Shown here: piece by piece, positions 50,622-61,600 of the stretch
Layout: each line of letters opens with the position of its first letter
How positions within the stretch are numbered: the stretch's first letter is position 1
Assembly (NCBI GenBank): GCA_014871385.1
Contig: CM026426.1
Location: 199,201 to 263,200 of the forward strand
DNA from: Ceratodon purpureus
Taxonomy: Eukaryota; Streptophyta; Bryopsida; Pseudoditrichales; Ditrichaceae
Direction of reading: 5' to 3'
DNA: 64,000 nt
Notes under the pieces: generated by a model
Database searches by the model: none
What the model saw: only the letters and a program-made list of their open reading frames with translations
Told to the model about the DNA's origin: nothing
Position numbers and translations under genes: made by a program

Positions 50622-51174
50622 TGGCTAGTGTCTGCTTTGAGCAGTGGTAGCAGTCTTTAAATGTAAACCTAAACTAGATGCTTTTATTTGTTTTGTCTAA
50701 CTGACTTTCCTTACCAGCTTCAAAAGTGACACTATGAGTGGTGGTTTAGTTGATATGCAGCTGCATGTTCCAAAGCTCCTCGTTGCTTCAGTTTGGATAA
50801 AGTGATAAGAATGACAAAGAATTTCAGCGAGGAAAATATGCTAAGCTGGGAAGCACACACTATGGTGCACAAAACCTACTTTTATGCCTTGTATCATGTT
50901 GTAGTACTCAGATGTTTGAAACTGGTGAAGTATGTTCAAAAATCGTGATTATGGGTTTCTTGCTTGTGGTAAATTGGAGTGATAAAGCTTTGGCATAGTT
51001 CAGGACTTCTTGGAATGAGGATTAGCGGATTTCAATTGAATTGTAGAATTGCTTTTCTATTCAGCTGACTGTGCATTAGAAAACTGTGAATTTTTTTTGA
51101 TCATTCTTAACCTGTTCGAATGTGAACATTTTGACGGCAGCTTGTGTTAATTACTGATGTTTTGGCTCGAGCAG
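50622..51174. other. Gene-free stretch between kinase remnants
   Basis: AT-rich, with stops in all frames and no repeat recurring elsewhere. It could be intron or spacer; GCAG at 51171-51174 is a good acceptor for the following exon. Confidence 0.4.
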
Positions 51175-51802
51175 GTATACAAGGGTGTAATGATTGATAC
51201 TAGTGAGGAGGTTGCAGTGCAAAGGATATTTGAAAAGTATGTCCAAGATCTTGGCGAGTTCAATACTCAAGTGGAGTCCTTCTCAGGCCTTCACCATCAC
51301 AATTTGGTGGGGTATGTTGGATTTTGTTATGCTAAACACAAGACAATACATGTGTTTGAGTACATGCCAAATGGTTCGCTGGATAAATGGCTTTCTGGTG
51401 AGGTTGAGCTGAAGATTTTTTGTGTAAACCTACTTATTGAATTAGGATATACTAGTGCTTGTTTGTTGACTCGGTACTTATTTGTTACTGCTTTGGGTAT
51501 GGTGGGGAGGATTCGTTTTTGATAGGCGTTCTAATGATATATTGCGTGATTTTTGTAGAGGATGCTGGGAAAGCCAACAAGAACTGGCCTTTACAGAGAA
51601 CATTTGCCTAGGAGTGGCTAATGGCATCCAGTACTTGCACTCTGTAGCTGAACCAAGAGTTATCCATCGAAACAGAAATGCAAGCAATATTTTGTTGGAC
51701 CACACTCTAGAGCCAAAGATTACTCGTTTCCGATATGCTTTGCTGGTCTCAAAGGATGGAAGTGAAATGCAGCAACTACAACATTGCTTCGGCACTCAGT
51801 AA
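51175..51802 (+). pseudogene. Receptor-like kinase fragment without catalytic residues
   Basis: Exon 1 (51175-51398) reads VYKGVMIDTSEEVAVQRI, then SGLHHHNLVGYVGFC and VFEYMPNGSLDKWLSG. Exon 2 (about 51559-51802) reads CLGVANGIQYLHS, VIHRNRNASNILLDH and KITRFRYALL, then CFGTQ. In active relatives these are VAVKR, HRDLKASNILLD and KITDFGLA. So the ATP lysine is Q, the catalytic aspartate is N, and DFG is RFR. A pseudokinase by sequence. The glycine-rich loop upstream and the C-lobe beyond the GT before the activation-loop end are not present. It lies 300 bases before an ARM-repeat exon in the same direction. Confidence 0.7.
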
Positions 51803-52114
51803 ATTGTGTTTTAGCATCTAACCTTCCAACTGACTTTATGAATGAACACACAATGTCAGGATTTGGAGTCGTTGTTTCAACACTAGAAACATTTCAAGTT
51901 TGCTTCACGTCGATGCCATTCTCTTTTTTAGAATGTTGATTACAAAATTTGTCATGCTACCTGTTGCATGCACTTTAAATTTACGATCTGTGGCTGATGT
52001 ATAAATGTGGAAATTTACATTTATACATTATTATTGTGTCTGGAAATGAAATTTTAACTTATGTGTCAAACCTTATTGTGATCCTGACTGAAGAAATTCA
52101 TTCTTTTGTTGCAG

Positions 52115-54075
52115 GCTTTCTTGGAAGATTTGGATCAAAATGGCCAAAAAGATGTATTGGTGGCCTTGCACTCTTTGCCTCCTGAAATTGCTATCCTTGT
52201 TGATCAGTTGCCACTTCAAATTGTTCTCAAATTTCTTAGTGAAATGTGGCCAATACACGTGAGAAATGCAGCCGCTGGACTTCTTGGCTTGATGGTAAAT
52301 GATGAAGCAGTTTGTACCGACATCTTTATCAATAGAAATGAAGCATTGAGGGCTAAACTGAATTTGCTGTTCGAAATCCCTGATGGTCTCTTTGGTCTAA
52401 GGCTTATTTCTGGACTACTTAAAATGGTCAAGACCATAAGCCATCAGAAAAGAAACAAGTTCAAGGAGGTGTTGATTGATATGATAGTTCTGCTCTGCAC
52501 AAGTAGGGAAACCTGCCACGTTACTACTCTTTACCTTTTTGGAAGTTATAGATCAGCTTTTATTTGACATTGAAAGAGAGGATTCGATGCAGACAACGAC
52601 ATATTTTTTTTATTTTTTTTTTGAAGCAAATGAACGGAACTTCATTGCAAGGGAAAGGAAAAACAAAACAACCCACATCGGACCGAGGTCCAGGGCTGAA
52701 GGGACGGACTTCTGGACTTAACAAGTAGTGACTCTATCAACTAATCAGAGCCAATTTGGAATGATGCCGTTAGGTGGAACAAGGTTCCATCTCACTTTGA
52801 GGTCAGACCTAGTAGCGAACAGTTCTCTTTCTAACCACACAGAGTCGAAAGCTGCTAAGTTACTGTGCACCATAGCATCGCTATTGCTCCTGTTAATGTT
52901 TTTGAGTGTTTTCTTCCACGCAACTCTACCATAATCAAGAATAGCATCCCACACGGCTTGCCTGATTTGCTGAATGGGCCAGGGACTTCCATGGAAGACT
53001 TTGTTGTTCCTGCTTAACGAGATGATCCAGAGGCTAATTCCTCTTAGTAAGTTCCAGACAACGACATGTTTCCAGGATCTGGCATTTTTTCTGTCAATCG
53101 CAGAATCCAAAAAAAATATTTTCTGAGGAATTTTAAGACTAAGGTCGACTGACCTATAAGCGCCCCCTCCCCCCTTTAAAGCACCAGCCAAAATTGCTCC
53201 AGAAGCACCATCTGGTAGACATAATTCCATACTGCAGGAATCATGGGCATGATTGAGTTAAGTGAGGGGCAGTTTTAGATTGCATGGGGCGCCATTATGA
53301 GTTCCTCGTAAATCGGTTTGGGGTCAGCTTGATATTGCAAAAGCTACATGTGTGGGAGCAAAAATACCACATTTGCAGAGCACTTTTGTAAATTTTGCAG
53401 AGCGCTTTTGCAACATCGTGTGACCCATTCTAAATTTAAGGGCTCCTCGGTTTATCAATTCTCAAAGCTTCGCTTTATTGTTCAAGCAGGCACACTTTTG
53501 TAGAGGCTCAAGGTTATTTTTTCGATACTCACAGCAGTAGTTACTGGATTCATGATGTGTGCTATTGCTACGAATCATGGATCAAGAACAGTTTAAATCT
53601 TGCTTAGCACTTTGGAATTTTCTACAAAATTCAGAAATGCGAATTACATGCTCCAAATTTTTGCAATCTTCGTGAATACCTATTTCGAATGTGCTCATAT
53701 TTTTATTTCGAATTTGCTCATGCTAAAAATAGCTCATATCACTTAAGGTGGTGCATTTAAGACACTCAACCTTAGGATGTTCTCCAAGATCCTTGAAAAA
53801 CAACTTCCATCTCTACCAATCCTCAGATGAAGGTATTAATATTTGTCATTTATTTTCTTCATGCAGGAAGCAATAATAATAGCCAATGGCGATTTGTTTC
53901 TTTTAGCATCTCGTCAAGAAATTAGCATTGATTTGAGGGAGAAAGCTGCTCAATGTTTACTGGAGCTTATTAAAAATACCAAGAGTCGTCAGTATGTTCT
54001 AGAGGCGGGGTTTGTGACAACAGCAATGAGAAGCATTAATGCAAGGTTTGCTTCAGCTCCAAACATATATGTTCC
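52115..54075 (+). pseudogene. ARM/HEAT-repeat protein, interrupted by LINE and repeat
   Basis: Exon 1 starts after GCAG at 52114 and gives alpha-helical repeats: LPLQIVLKFLSEMWPIHVRN, AAAGLLGLMVNDEAVCTDIF, GLFGLRLISGLLKMVKTISH and FKEVLIDMIVLLCTSRETCH; a frame change near 52535 leads to LEVIDQLLFDIEREDSMQT. A LINE remnant follows. A later exon at 53868-54075 continues the style: LREKAAQCLLELIKNTKSRQ and YVLEAGFVTTAMRSINARF. That exon runs into composite repeat copy C. I recognise the fold but not the family. Whether the preceding receptor-kinase fragment was ever part of the same gene is open. Confidence 0.55.
52597..53235 (-). mobile_element. 3' end of a LINE
   Basis: On the minus strand a frame of 161 codons (53230 to 52745) has the tryptophan-rich wording of the C-terminal part of plant LINE ORF2, for example SWKHVVVWNLLRGISLWIIS and RNNKVFHGSPW. 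It is followed by a short 3' region with CAATGAAGTTCCGTTC and a poly(A) tail (poly T on the plus strand, 52601-52620). The reverse transcriptase itself is absent, as in 5'-truncated LINE copies. The insertion splits the ARM-repeat gene. Confidence 0.7.
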
Positions 54076-55880
54076 AGGTAGCGACAATATAATCCAGTAT
54101 GTATTGACAGGGAATAATTTAGGTGATCTCCTAAATGCTCACGAGTAGCACTCCTTAGCCGAGTGAATTGTATCCGCGTTATTGAGGACTGGAAGAGTCT
54201 TGGAAGCTTTTTCCACCGCAGTTGTTGCAGCCGTATAATCCATTTACATTTGTTTATTCTCCATTGCTATTCCATCTGTGGTTGCTATGTTACAGTTTAA
54301 ATCTCTTTGGGCTTAAAATTCTTGCGCGGGCCGAAGCGAGGGCAAAGAGGGAAGACAGGGCGCATGCGGATGAGGGGGTGCCGATGGAGGAGAGTGCACA
54401 TCCACATGAGGGGGCGTGGGCGGAAGAGCACGGACGCGCGGACACGAGGGATGGCGCCGGCGGACAAGCGTACGCGGGCGGATGGTGGGGGTGCGGGCAG
54501 ACGAGCGCGGACAGAGGAGTGCACGCGGGCGGATGAGGGGGCGCGGACACAAGGGAGGGCATCGGCGGAAGAGCCCTCGCTGCACTGGTGTAACCCCCAA
54601 GGTGCAACTTCCCGTTTTTAAAGAAGGTGTGACGTTGTTCACCTCAGCCCTTCGCTACGCTAGTGTGACCCTTGGTGTGACCCCTTTTCAAACAAAGTGT
54701 CATGGTGTCCCTGCGAGTCCTTTGATACACCGGTGTAACCCCCGTCGTCATGTCCTGTAACCCGTTTGCAGACGAGGTGTGATGGTGTTCCCCACAGCCC
54801 TTTGCTACACCGGTGTAACCCCGTGGTGTACCCATTTGCAAAGAGGTGTAACTGTGTCCCTCTTAGCCATTAGCTACACTGTGTTGTAACCCCCCTGGTG
54901 TGATCCCTTTGTTTTCGTATGTGTTTTGTTTTATTGTCATCACCTCTACATGTTTGTTTTCATTGATTTCATGCTGGGTGTTGTTTCACGCTACTTTCAG
55001 TTTTGAAAGTTTCGCGGCCATGCAAGCATTGTACTACTGAACTCGATGTTTCAATGAAGACAAATAAGGATGCGTGGCGTTTGCTCCGAAGAGGACGCAC
55101 TCACACCAAATATCACAAGGGTTACACCGGTGTGACCCCGGGTGTACGCAGATACACTCACACCTCCTGCGCGCGGGGTTGCACCGCTGTGACCTTAGGT
55201 ATAGGCTGACACACTCACACCAAGTTATCGTCTAAGGATCACACCGGTGTGACCTCGGGTGTAGGCAGAGAGTGTGACGTCAGGAGAAGGGGGACAATGT
55301 GGCGCTAGGTGTAGGCGGACACACGTACACCTCTTCTCCATGAGGATACACCAGTGTGACCCTCGGTGTAAGCGGACACACAGCTCACACCATATATAAC
55401 GAAGGTGACAGTAGTGTGACCTAGGTGTAGGCCGATACACTTACACCTCAGTTCTACCCCGGGTGTCGGCATACACACTCACACCTCATTTCCCTAGAGT
55501 TACACCCGTGTGACCCCGGGTGTACGTGGTTTAAGCTTACACCTCATCCCCTTGAAGTTACACCAGTGTGATATGGGTGTAGGCGGGCACACTCACACCT
55601 CATCTCTGTAAGGTAACACCGGTGTGACCCGGTGTAGGTGGACACACTTACACTGGTGTGACCCGGGTGTATGTGGAGTCACTTACACTAGTGTGACCCC
55701 CGGTGTAGGAGGGGTGAGACGGAAGGGAGTGTGTGCTTAGAAGACGCTGTTGTTGCTATTTGAAGGGCGCCGGTGTGAAGTACCTTACACCAAGGATCAT
55801 ATACTCTAAAGCCCAAAAATTCAAATGAGCAAACCCCACACCCAAAGTTGCATCTCAGACTCCAAATGAATTCGACCCTA
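54060..55880 (+). mobile_element. Composite palindrome-array repeat, copy C
   Basis: Module 1 (54060-54300) follows the ARM exon. Then come the GC-rich tract (54320-54570), the first array with CTACACCGGTGTAACCCC (54585-54900), the link (54900-55125, closely matching 39320-39545, with TCACACCAAATATCACAAGG), the main ACACCGGTGT array (55125-55700) and the right end GATCATATACTCTAAAGCCC to GACCCTAAA. It is the most complete copy without nested insertions and so defines the basic element, about 1.8 kb. Confidence 0.75.
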
Positions 55881-56329
55881 AACCAAAACCCCAAGCAATT
55901 CAGCCTTCACGCCATGCAACGAAGACAGCACTGACGTTCTTCTTAACCTGCAATCGAATCTCAACCAGCTATCTCAGTAATTGATCAATAACAAAGTCAT
56001 GCCGGAATGCACTGTCGACCTTGAAAAACTCTTGTAACAGCGCTGATTATGGTTTCAGATGCTTACGCTCTTCTCCATGTGATGACAGAAGTCAGTTCTC
56101 TAATACAACAACTTTGTGTCGAAGATAATTGCAGCTGGTTTTTCCAAGCCAAGAGTACCCGAATGTCGATAGTTCTCAAGTGTGCAATGGATTGCTTGCC
56201 TTTCAATGGCAGACACAACGTCGAATTGGTACCTTGAGGTGGATGTTGGCGATGACCTTGTTGTTTTATTTCTACCATTCAGCAAACTCTGTCACCGAGG
56301 AGTCTCTTTGAAACAGACTTACACCACCC
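55881..56329. other. Gene-free stretch
   Basis: A frame at 56049-56237 (including MTEVSSLIQQLCVEDN) is open but not recognised. Nothing else is supported. Confidence 0.35.
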
Positions 56330-56339
56330 TATCCACCGC

Positions 56340-56880
56340 CCTTTAAGTTCAGTGTTACAAGGTGCACTCCTCAGTTTAGTGTCACGCCGCTTCATGGGTT
56401 GGATTTAGGAGCCGAGGCATATACGAATGGAAAGAGCATGAAAAACTAAAGAGAAAGAAGCCAAAAACATGCAATCCCAACAAGAATTCACGGAGATACC
56501 CTACACCAAAGGTTGCTCTTCCACGGGCTAAAACCGGATTTCAGTGTTACAAGGTGCACTTATCGGATTTCAGTGTATTGCCGCTTCATGCCAAGGAGTT
56601 AGGAGCGGAGCCATATGCCGATGGAAAGAGCATGGAAAACCACACACAATAAAGCCAAAAAACATGGAAAACCCTCAACCCTAGCCCACAATATGTGTCA
56701 CCGAAGTTTAGTGTCACGAGGGGCACCGAAAACCTAACTTTTGCATGGGAAGGAATCAGGGGCCGTGCCTTGTACTGATGGAAAGAGCATGAAAAATCAG
56801 AGCAAATGAGTGTTAAAAACATCGAAATTGGATAAGAACTCAAGGAGATATGGGTCGTCAAAATCTGCTCTTCCAAGGCA
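56340..56880. repeat. Three degenerate tandem repeats of about 185 bp
   Basis: Each unit holds CAGTGTTACAAGGTGCAC or a variant, then GCCGCTTCATG or a variant, then GATGGAAAGAGCATG(A)AAA (56426, about 56620, about 56778), then TGCTCTTCCA. Units start near 56350, 56538 and 56706. No coding meaning is evident. Confidence 0.6.
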
Positions 56881-57649
56881 GATCTTTCTGAGGTCCCCAC
56901 GTCATCATCCTCTGGAGTGTTTGGTTCCTGTTCCAGACAATCTAAAGTTTCGTTATTTGTTCCATTGACATCTCGTTGCGGAGGGGCTTCCAGACGAAAT
57001 CTAATCCTTATTATATAGTTGGTATCAGTCTGTCAACAAACACAAATATACACATTATATGCTTACTTCTTATCGTCAATATCATTAGCTATGCGCCGTA
57101 CAATATGGAGAAGATGAAAAATTAATGCATATACAACAATAATACATAAAACAGCTTTCAAAGGTTTCTTGCAATCAAATGAAAAGCAAAAAGGAGTCAA
57201 CTTACCAACAGATAACAATTCTTGCTGCAAGGTGAGGGCATTACTTCTTTGTACCAGTCCATCGTTGTTGCCTGTCACTCTATAGCACACCAATAATTCA
57301 ATTTTGTGCCAGTTACTACGAACTTGGATTGCTCAGTGATATAAACAACAGTGTGTGGCGCCGAGTCTTACAAAGTCTTCGAGCCTGAAATGTAATCTAT
57401 GGTAAATTCTTCGATACCGAGGCAATTATCATGGTTGCGATAAATGTTGAAGATTCTATAAAAAGAACATAGCAAAACTTTGACATACGACTCACAGGGT
57501 GAACTATAGCCTGAGAGCAGCCATGTAACCGGCAGTCAAAAACCTCCACTAATGCAAATTTCACGAGTTTAACGTAGCGCTAGCATCATAATTTAGCTGA
57601 ATTTGAAAGAGAAAATTCTTAATCAATGACTTCAACAGAATAGGACAAG

Positions 57650-58451
57650 GTTAAGTTCGTACCAAACAGCGCCTGGAGAACAGATTGTCAAAAGAATCCA
57701 TAGCAGTGAGGAGATCTTTAGGCTCACTCTTGTCATCATCTAAGGAGTTTTGCAAAGCACATGTATTATCAGATACAATGACACCTTGAACTGCATTTTC
57801 TGTGCTCACGGTATCCTCCCCAGAATTGAATAATACAAGCTCTTTTGGAGTTCCTTCATTGAACTTGTTCCTCTCACTTACAGAGCCTTGTTCAAGCTCT
57901 GCAACGGTTCTCTTGCCCTGTGACGAGAATTCCCCACCTCTGGAAGTCCATTCAGAAGTTTCTAGCAGAGACTCCCTCCGCCCATTCTGGACAGAATCTT
58001 TGAGGAGGATGCCATACCTTGAGATCTTGACAGGATAAGCGAACAGATTCTAAGAGGCTTATGCAGTCAGCACGGACAAGGAACCTTGACCGCCAAAGAG
58101 AAGTACGTTTTTTCAGAACTTTTGTGTCCGTTGCACTGGTTTTCTTGCTAGGCTCTAGGTCAATAATCAAACAGACTGCACATTGATGTCCTAAACCGTC
58201 CGTTAGTTGCTGCACATTATCCGCAATTCGGGACAACTTCTAGTAGGCACCTTGTGAATCATCTCTTGGCTGGAGCAGACCGTATTTCTAACTGCAGCTG
58301 CAATCGCCTGCAGAGCCAAGAGAAACCTAAAACGCATGACCAGCCAAAACTTAAGGCAATGTACAGAGAGCTCTAGAGCGAAGTAAGTGTCATAGACTTG
58401 GATTGCTACGTTCCGCAGCTTCCCAATTGCGTAACATGAATTTATAGTCAA
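57650..58451 (-). other. Unidentified minus-strand coding-like region
   Basis: Three frames can be joined in order by eye: VAIQVYDTYFALELSVHCLK and LALQAIAAAVRN (58451 down), then TSLWRSRFLVRADCISLLES (about 58110), then an acidic stretch with SVSERNKFNEGTPKELVLFN and LTAMDSFDNLFSRRCL, ending at a GT near 57661. It is convincing as coding sequence but I know no family. It would be divergent from the RNF213-like gene, sharing the short interval around 58.5 kb. Confidence 0.35.
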
Positions 58452-58648
58452 ATTTCATTCCTTAGCCTCGGAGTTTTCGTTACACTTATTCAGCTCGTTG
58501 TGGCCCTAGGGTTGTCCAAGGTGAATACTCCCTTGGTTAGTTCGACAAGTATTTACGTGAAACCGGTACATGAAACTCTGTTTCCGAGACATGCTTTTGG
58601 TCGCACGGATGTCCAGATGTCTTGTCCATGGTTTCATAGAAGGCCCAA

Positions 58649-61600
58649 ATGCGACATCTGCAGATCATAGTTATTGACTACTCCGGGCTTCAATCTCGCA
58701 AATTCTCATCTGACTCGTTGCTATGTGTTGACAGGATTCAAGTGGAGCTTTGTGTAGCGCTTTCGGACGAGATGGCTGCGAACGCAGTATTTGTGGAGAG
58801 TCTTACGGAGCGAGCTTTTCAGACCATATCGACCTCCAATTTTGCAAGCTGCTTGCTGCAAATTCAGGTTCCTCCACCTCCTATCAGAGACCATTGGATC
58901 TGCCTTAAAATCCAGGAAGTGTGCTATTCATTTGGTGCCTTAGTCGAGAGGAGAGAAGTCACACTTGGTACAATTGATAGTGTCTGGCACACGCACGACA
59001 AATGTGGGTCGATCTTGAAGTCTTTGGGATACAAAACAGCTTCTGTTGCACTTGAAAACGCATTCAAAAAGCTTATCCTGTACAAGAATAGGTTACAAGC
59101 TTGTGACATACTCGTCACTTCGAGTGGGTACCTGAGTGGAAAAGGGTATCCCATTCAAGGAATCCCTAACTGGTCGACCGAGCTAACCGCGAGGAAAGAG
59201 AAATGGAAATCGACACCGTTGCTTATGTTGACAGACTCACACTGGTGACTGGCCTGAGGAAGCTCATCCTACACTTTTGAGGAACTTAGAATCGCTTCTA
59301 CTCTTACACAAATCCGAGATTTTTAGATGAATTTTTTTGGAGTCGTGTCGGGTGCTCTTTGATAGACTGACAGCAGAAGGCAAACTGCTCCCATCCCTTG
59401 TAGACATCGATGGAGACTCATCGACGCCTGATGCAACTTTTGCAATGGTAGCTGGAGGGCTTGTACCCAGATTGATTGAAACATATAGAGTGGAAATGGA
59501 GCCACATCCTGCGGAAAGAAGAATTTGGAAAAGATGAACATGAACAAGCTGTATTCTTTGTGGGTGACTGTGGAGGCGCGGCAGATTGAGGAAGAATTCG
59601 ACCTAGCAAGATGAGAGTTGAACCTAAAGAGTGACTCAAAGACCTCGGTGTTTGGGTTCTTTTGAGGAGAAGAAGTAGATCTGGTTGAGTTGATTCAAGC
59701 TTGGAAAGCCATCAAAGCGAAAGGGAAACTGGTAGAGGCGTTACCCAAAGTAGCACAATTGTTCCAGTTTGATGAATCATGTGAGGGATATCTCGAGAAG
59801 ATGACGTATCTGACGAGGGAATATGACGAGAATTGCACTTTGAAGGAATTTAGTGACGTTCATAAAAAGGAAGGAAAGGTGCTCCTTGCCAAGATCTCGG
59901 TGAATGAAGAGATTGCTCTGATTCAGCTTGCAAAGTCGGAGTCGCTGATCACTTTCCTCAAAGATAAATTGGAGAGGATTTCAGAAACTTGATCGATGCT
60001 GTTGAGGAAGGATTAGACAATGATTTTGTGCAGCAGTCCATTCTTTCGGATTTGATCGACCTCCATCGTATGTAATCACATAATGCAACACATATACAAT
60101 GAATGTCCTTGTTCAGTATATGATTGATTGGTGGTTTGGTCCTTTTTAATGATTTGGGTACCATGTAAATCATGTTGGTGATTATGCCTGATGAACACAT
60201 AAATGCTTTGCAAAATCTAACAGAAATAAAGGTACTCATGAGTATGCAATTGGGTGATGTTTCAGGAATATTTCGCCCTGTTCTGAAGTCTAGAAGCTCA
60301 ACTTTTGAGGGACGGCGGAAAGTGATGATCAAGGAACTGAGAGCTTCCAGTGCAAGTGAGTCTGCATCCGCAAGCACACTAGCTGCAAAGCTCAACGTGT
60401 GCAATGAGAATGTAGCTCAAATCACACGGTTCCTTTCCAGTGTGGCGAACCGTGGGCTGAAAATGAAAGACCACATGAAGAGAATACTAAAAGGTGGAAA
60501 GTATCACTTCTACGTCACGGATACCGTTTGTAGCCTCAGGCTCACTTGTGGGGATACAGGAATTCGGTATGGTCCTTCAATATTCGAAACCGAGGTCGTT
60601 ATAAGAGAGGAGATGTGTGTTTATAATCTTCCAGAGTTGCAAGATTTACGAAGTCGAGCTTGTTTAGTACTAATCACGCATAAAGCACAAGCCAAGCGCT
60701 TTGGCACGGAACAAATTACATGTCCGAAACTGTCCCTTCAAGTATGACTTGCTAAAATTTTTACCCGCTTAGTCGCTTGAATATGAAATGGTTCTGATGG
60801 AAAATGATGAGAGAAATTATTGAAATCCAAATGGCAGTTTGCAAATCTGCAAGCAATCTGCCAGTCTTTGAAGCCCTCTTTCACCATACATTACTAACTA
60901 TCTACACATGTGATACCTGTTTGACAAATGTGGATTTTGGAGACATTCTCGTGCTATGCAGAGATGTGCTAGACATGGTTTTCAATGATTCAGTGTCATT
61001 AGAGAAATTTGCGTTGAATTCTAAACAAGCCGGACCATGAGCTTTGAATTGCAGATCCCTTTGATGCCGAGACCGAGAAGGACACGGGGCTCTTCATCGA
61101 ACAAGTGGACATTGTTGAAGGACTCGTTGCTTCAATCTCAGAGCTTTGTTCTTCAGGGCATTTCCAATATGCGCAATTTGACTAGGCAGTGTCCGGACTG
61201 CAAGAGTTGCAGGCGCTTGTTCGCAACGTCGACAGAGAACTCAAAGAGTGGTATGCAACTGTGAAGGAGGTCCGCAGTGCACTCATTATTGTCTCAACTA
61301 TTTCCGTTCTATTGAATTGCGACTGATTCTTCAGGTCCTCAACGATCAGTGTTACGGTCAGAAGACAACAAGGAAGAGGGTATGTGTGTCGAGCTTCTAC
61401 AGTGGGCTGGCATTAAGAATCCGACAGCGGCGCTGGAGAATGCCAGAAGGAATTTTGTCCTCCTCAGAAAAGATGAGCCGTCCTCCTTGACTGAAAATCA
61501 AATGTTGATTGCCGAATCACTTGATCCACTCTTAGAAACTCAAATGGGCTCGGCCTCATTTTGTAGATTAATCAAGTCGAGGTCTATCAATGGAAGCAAT

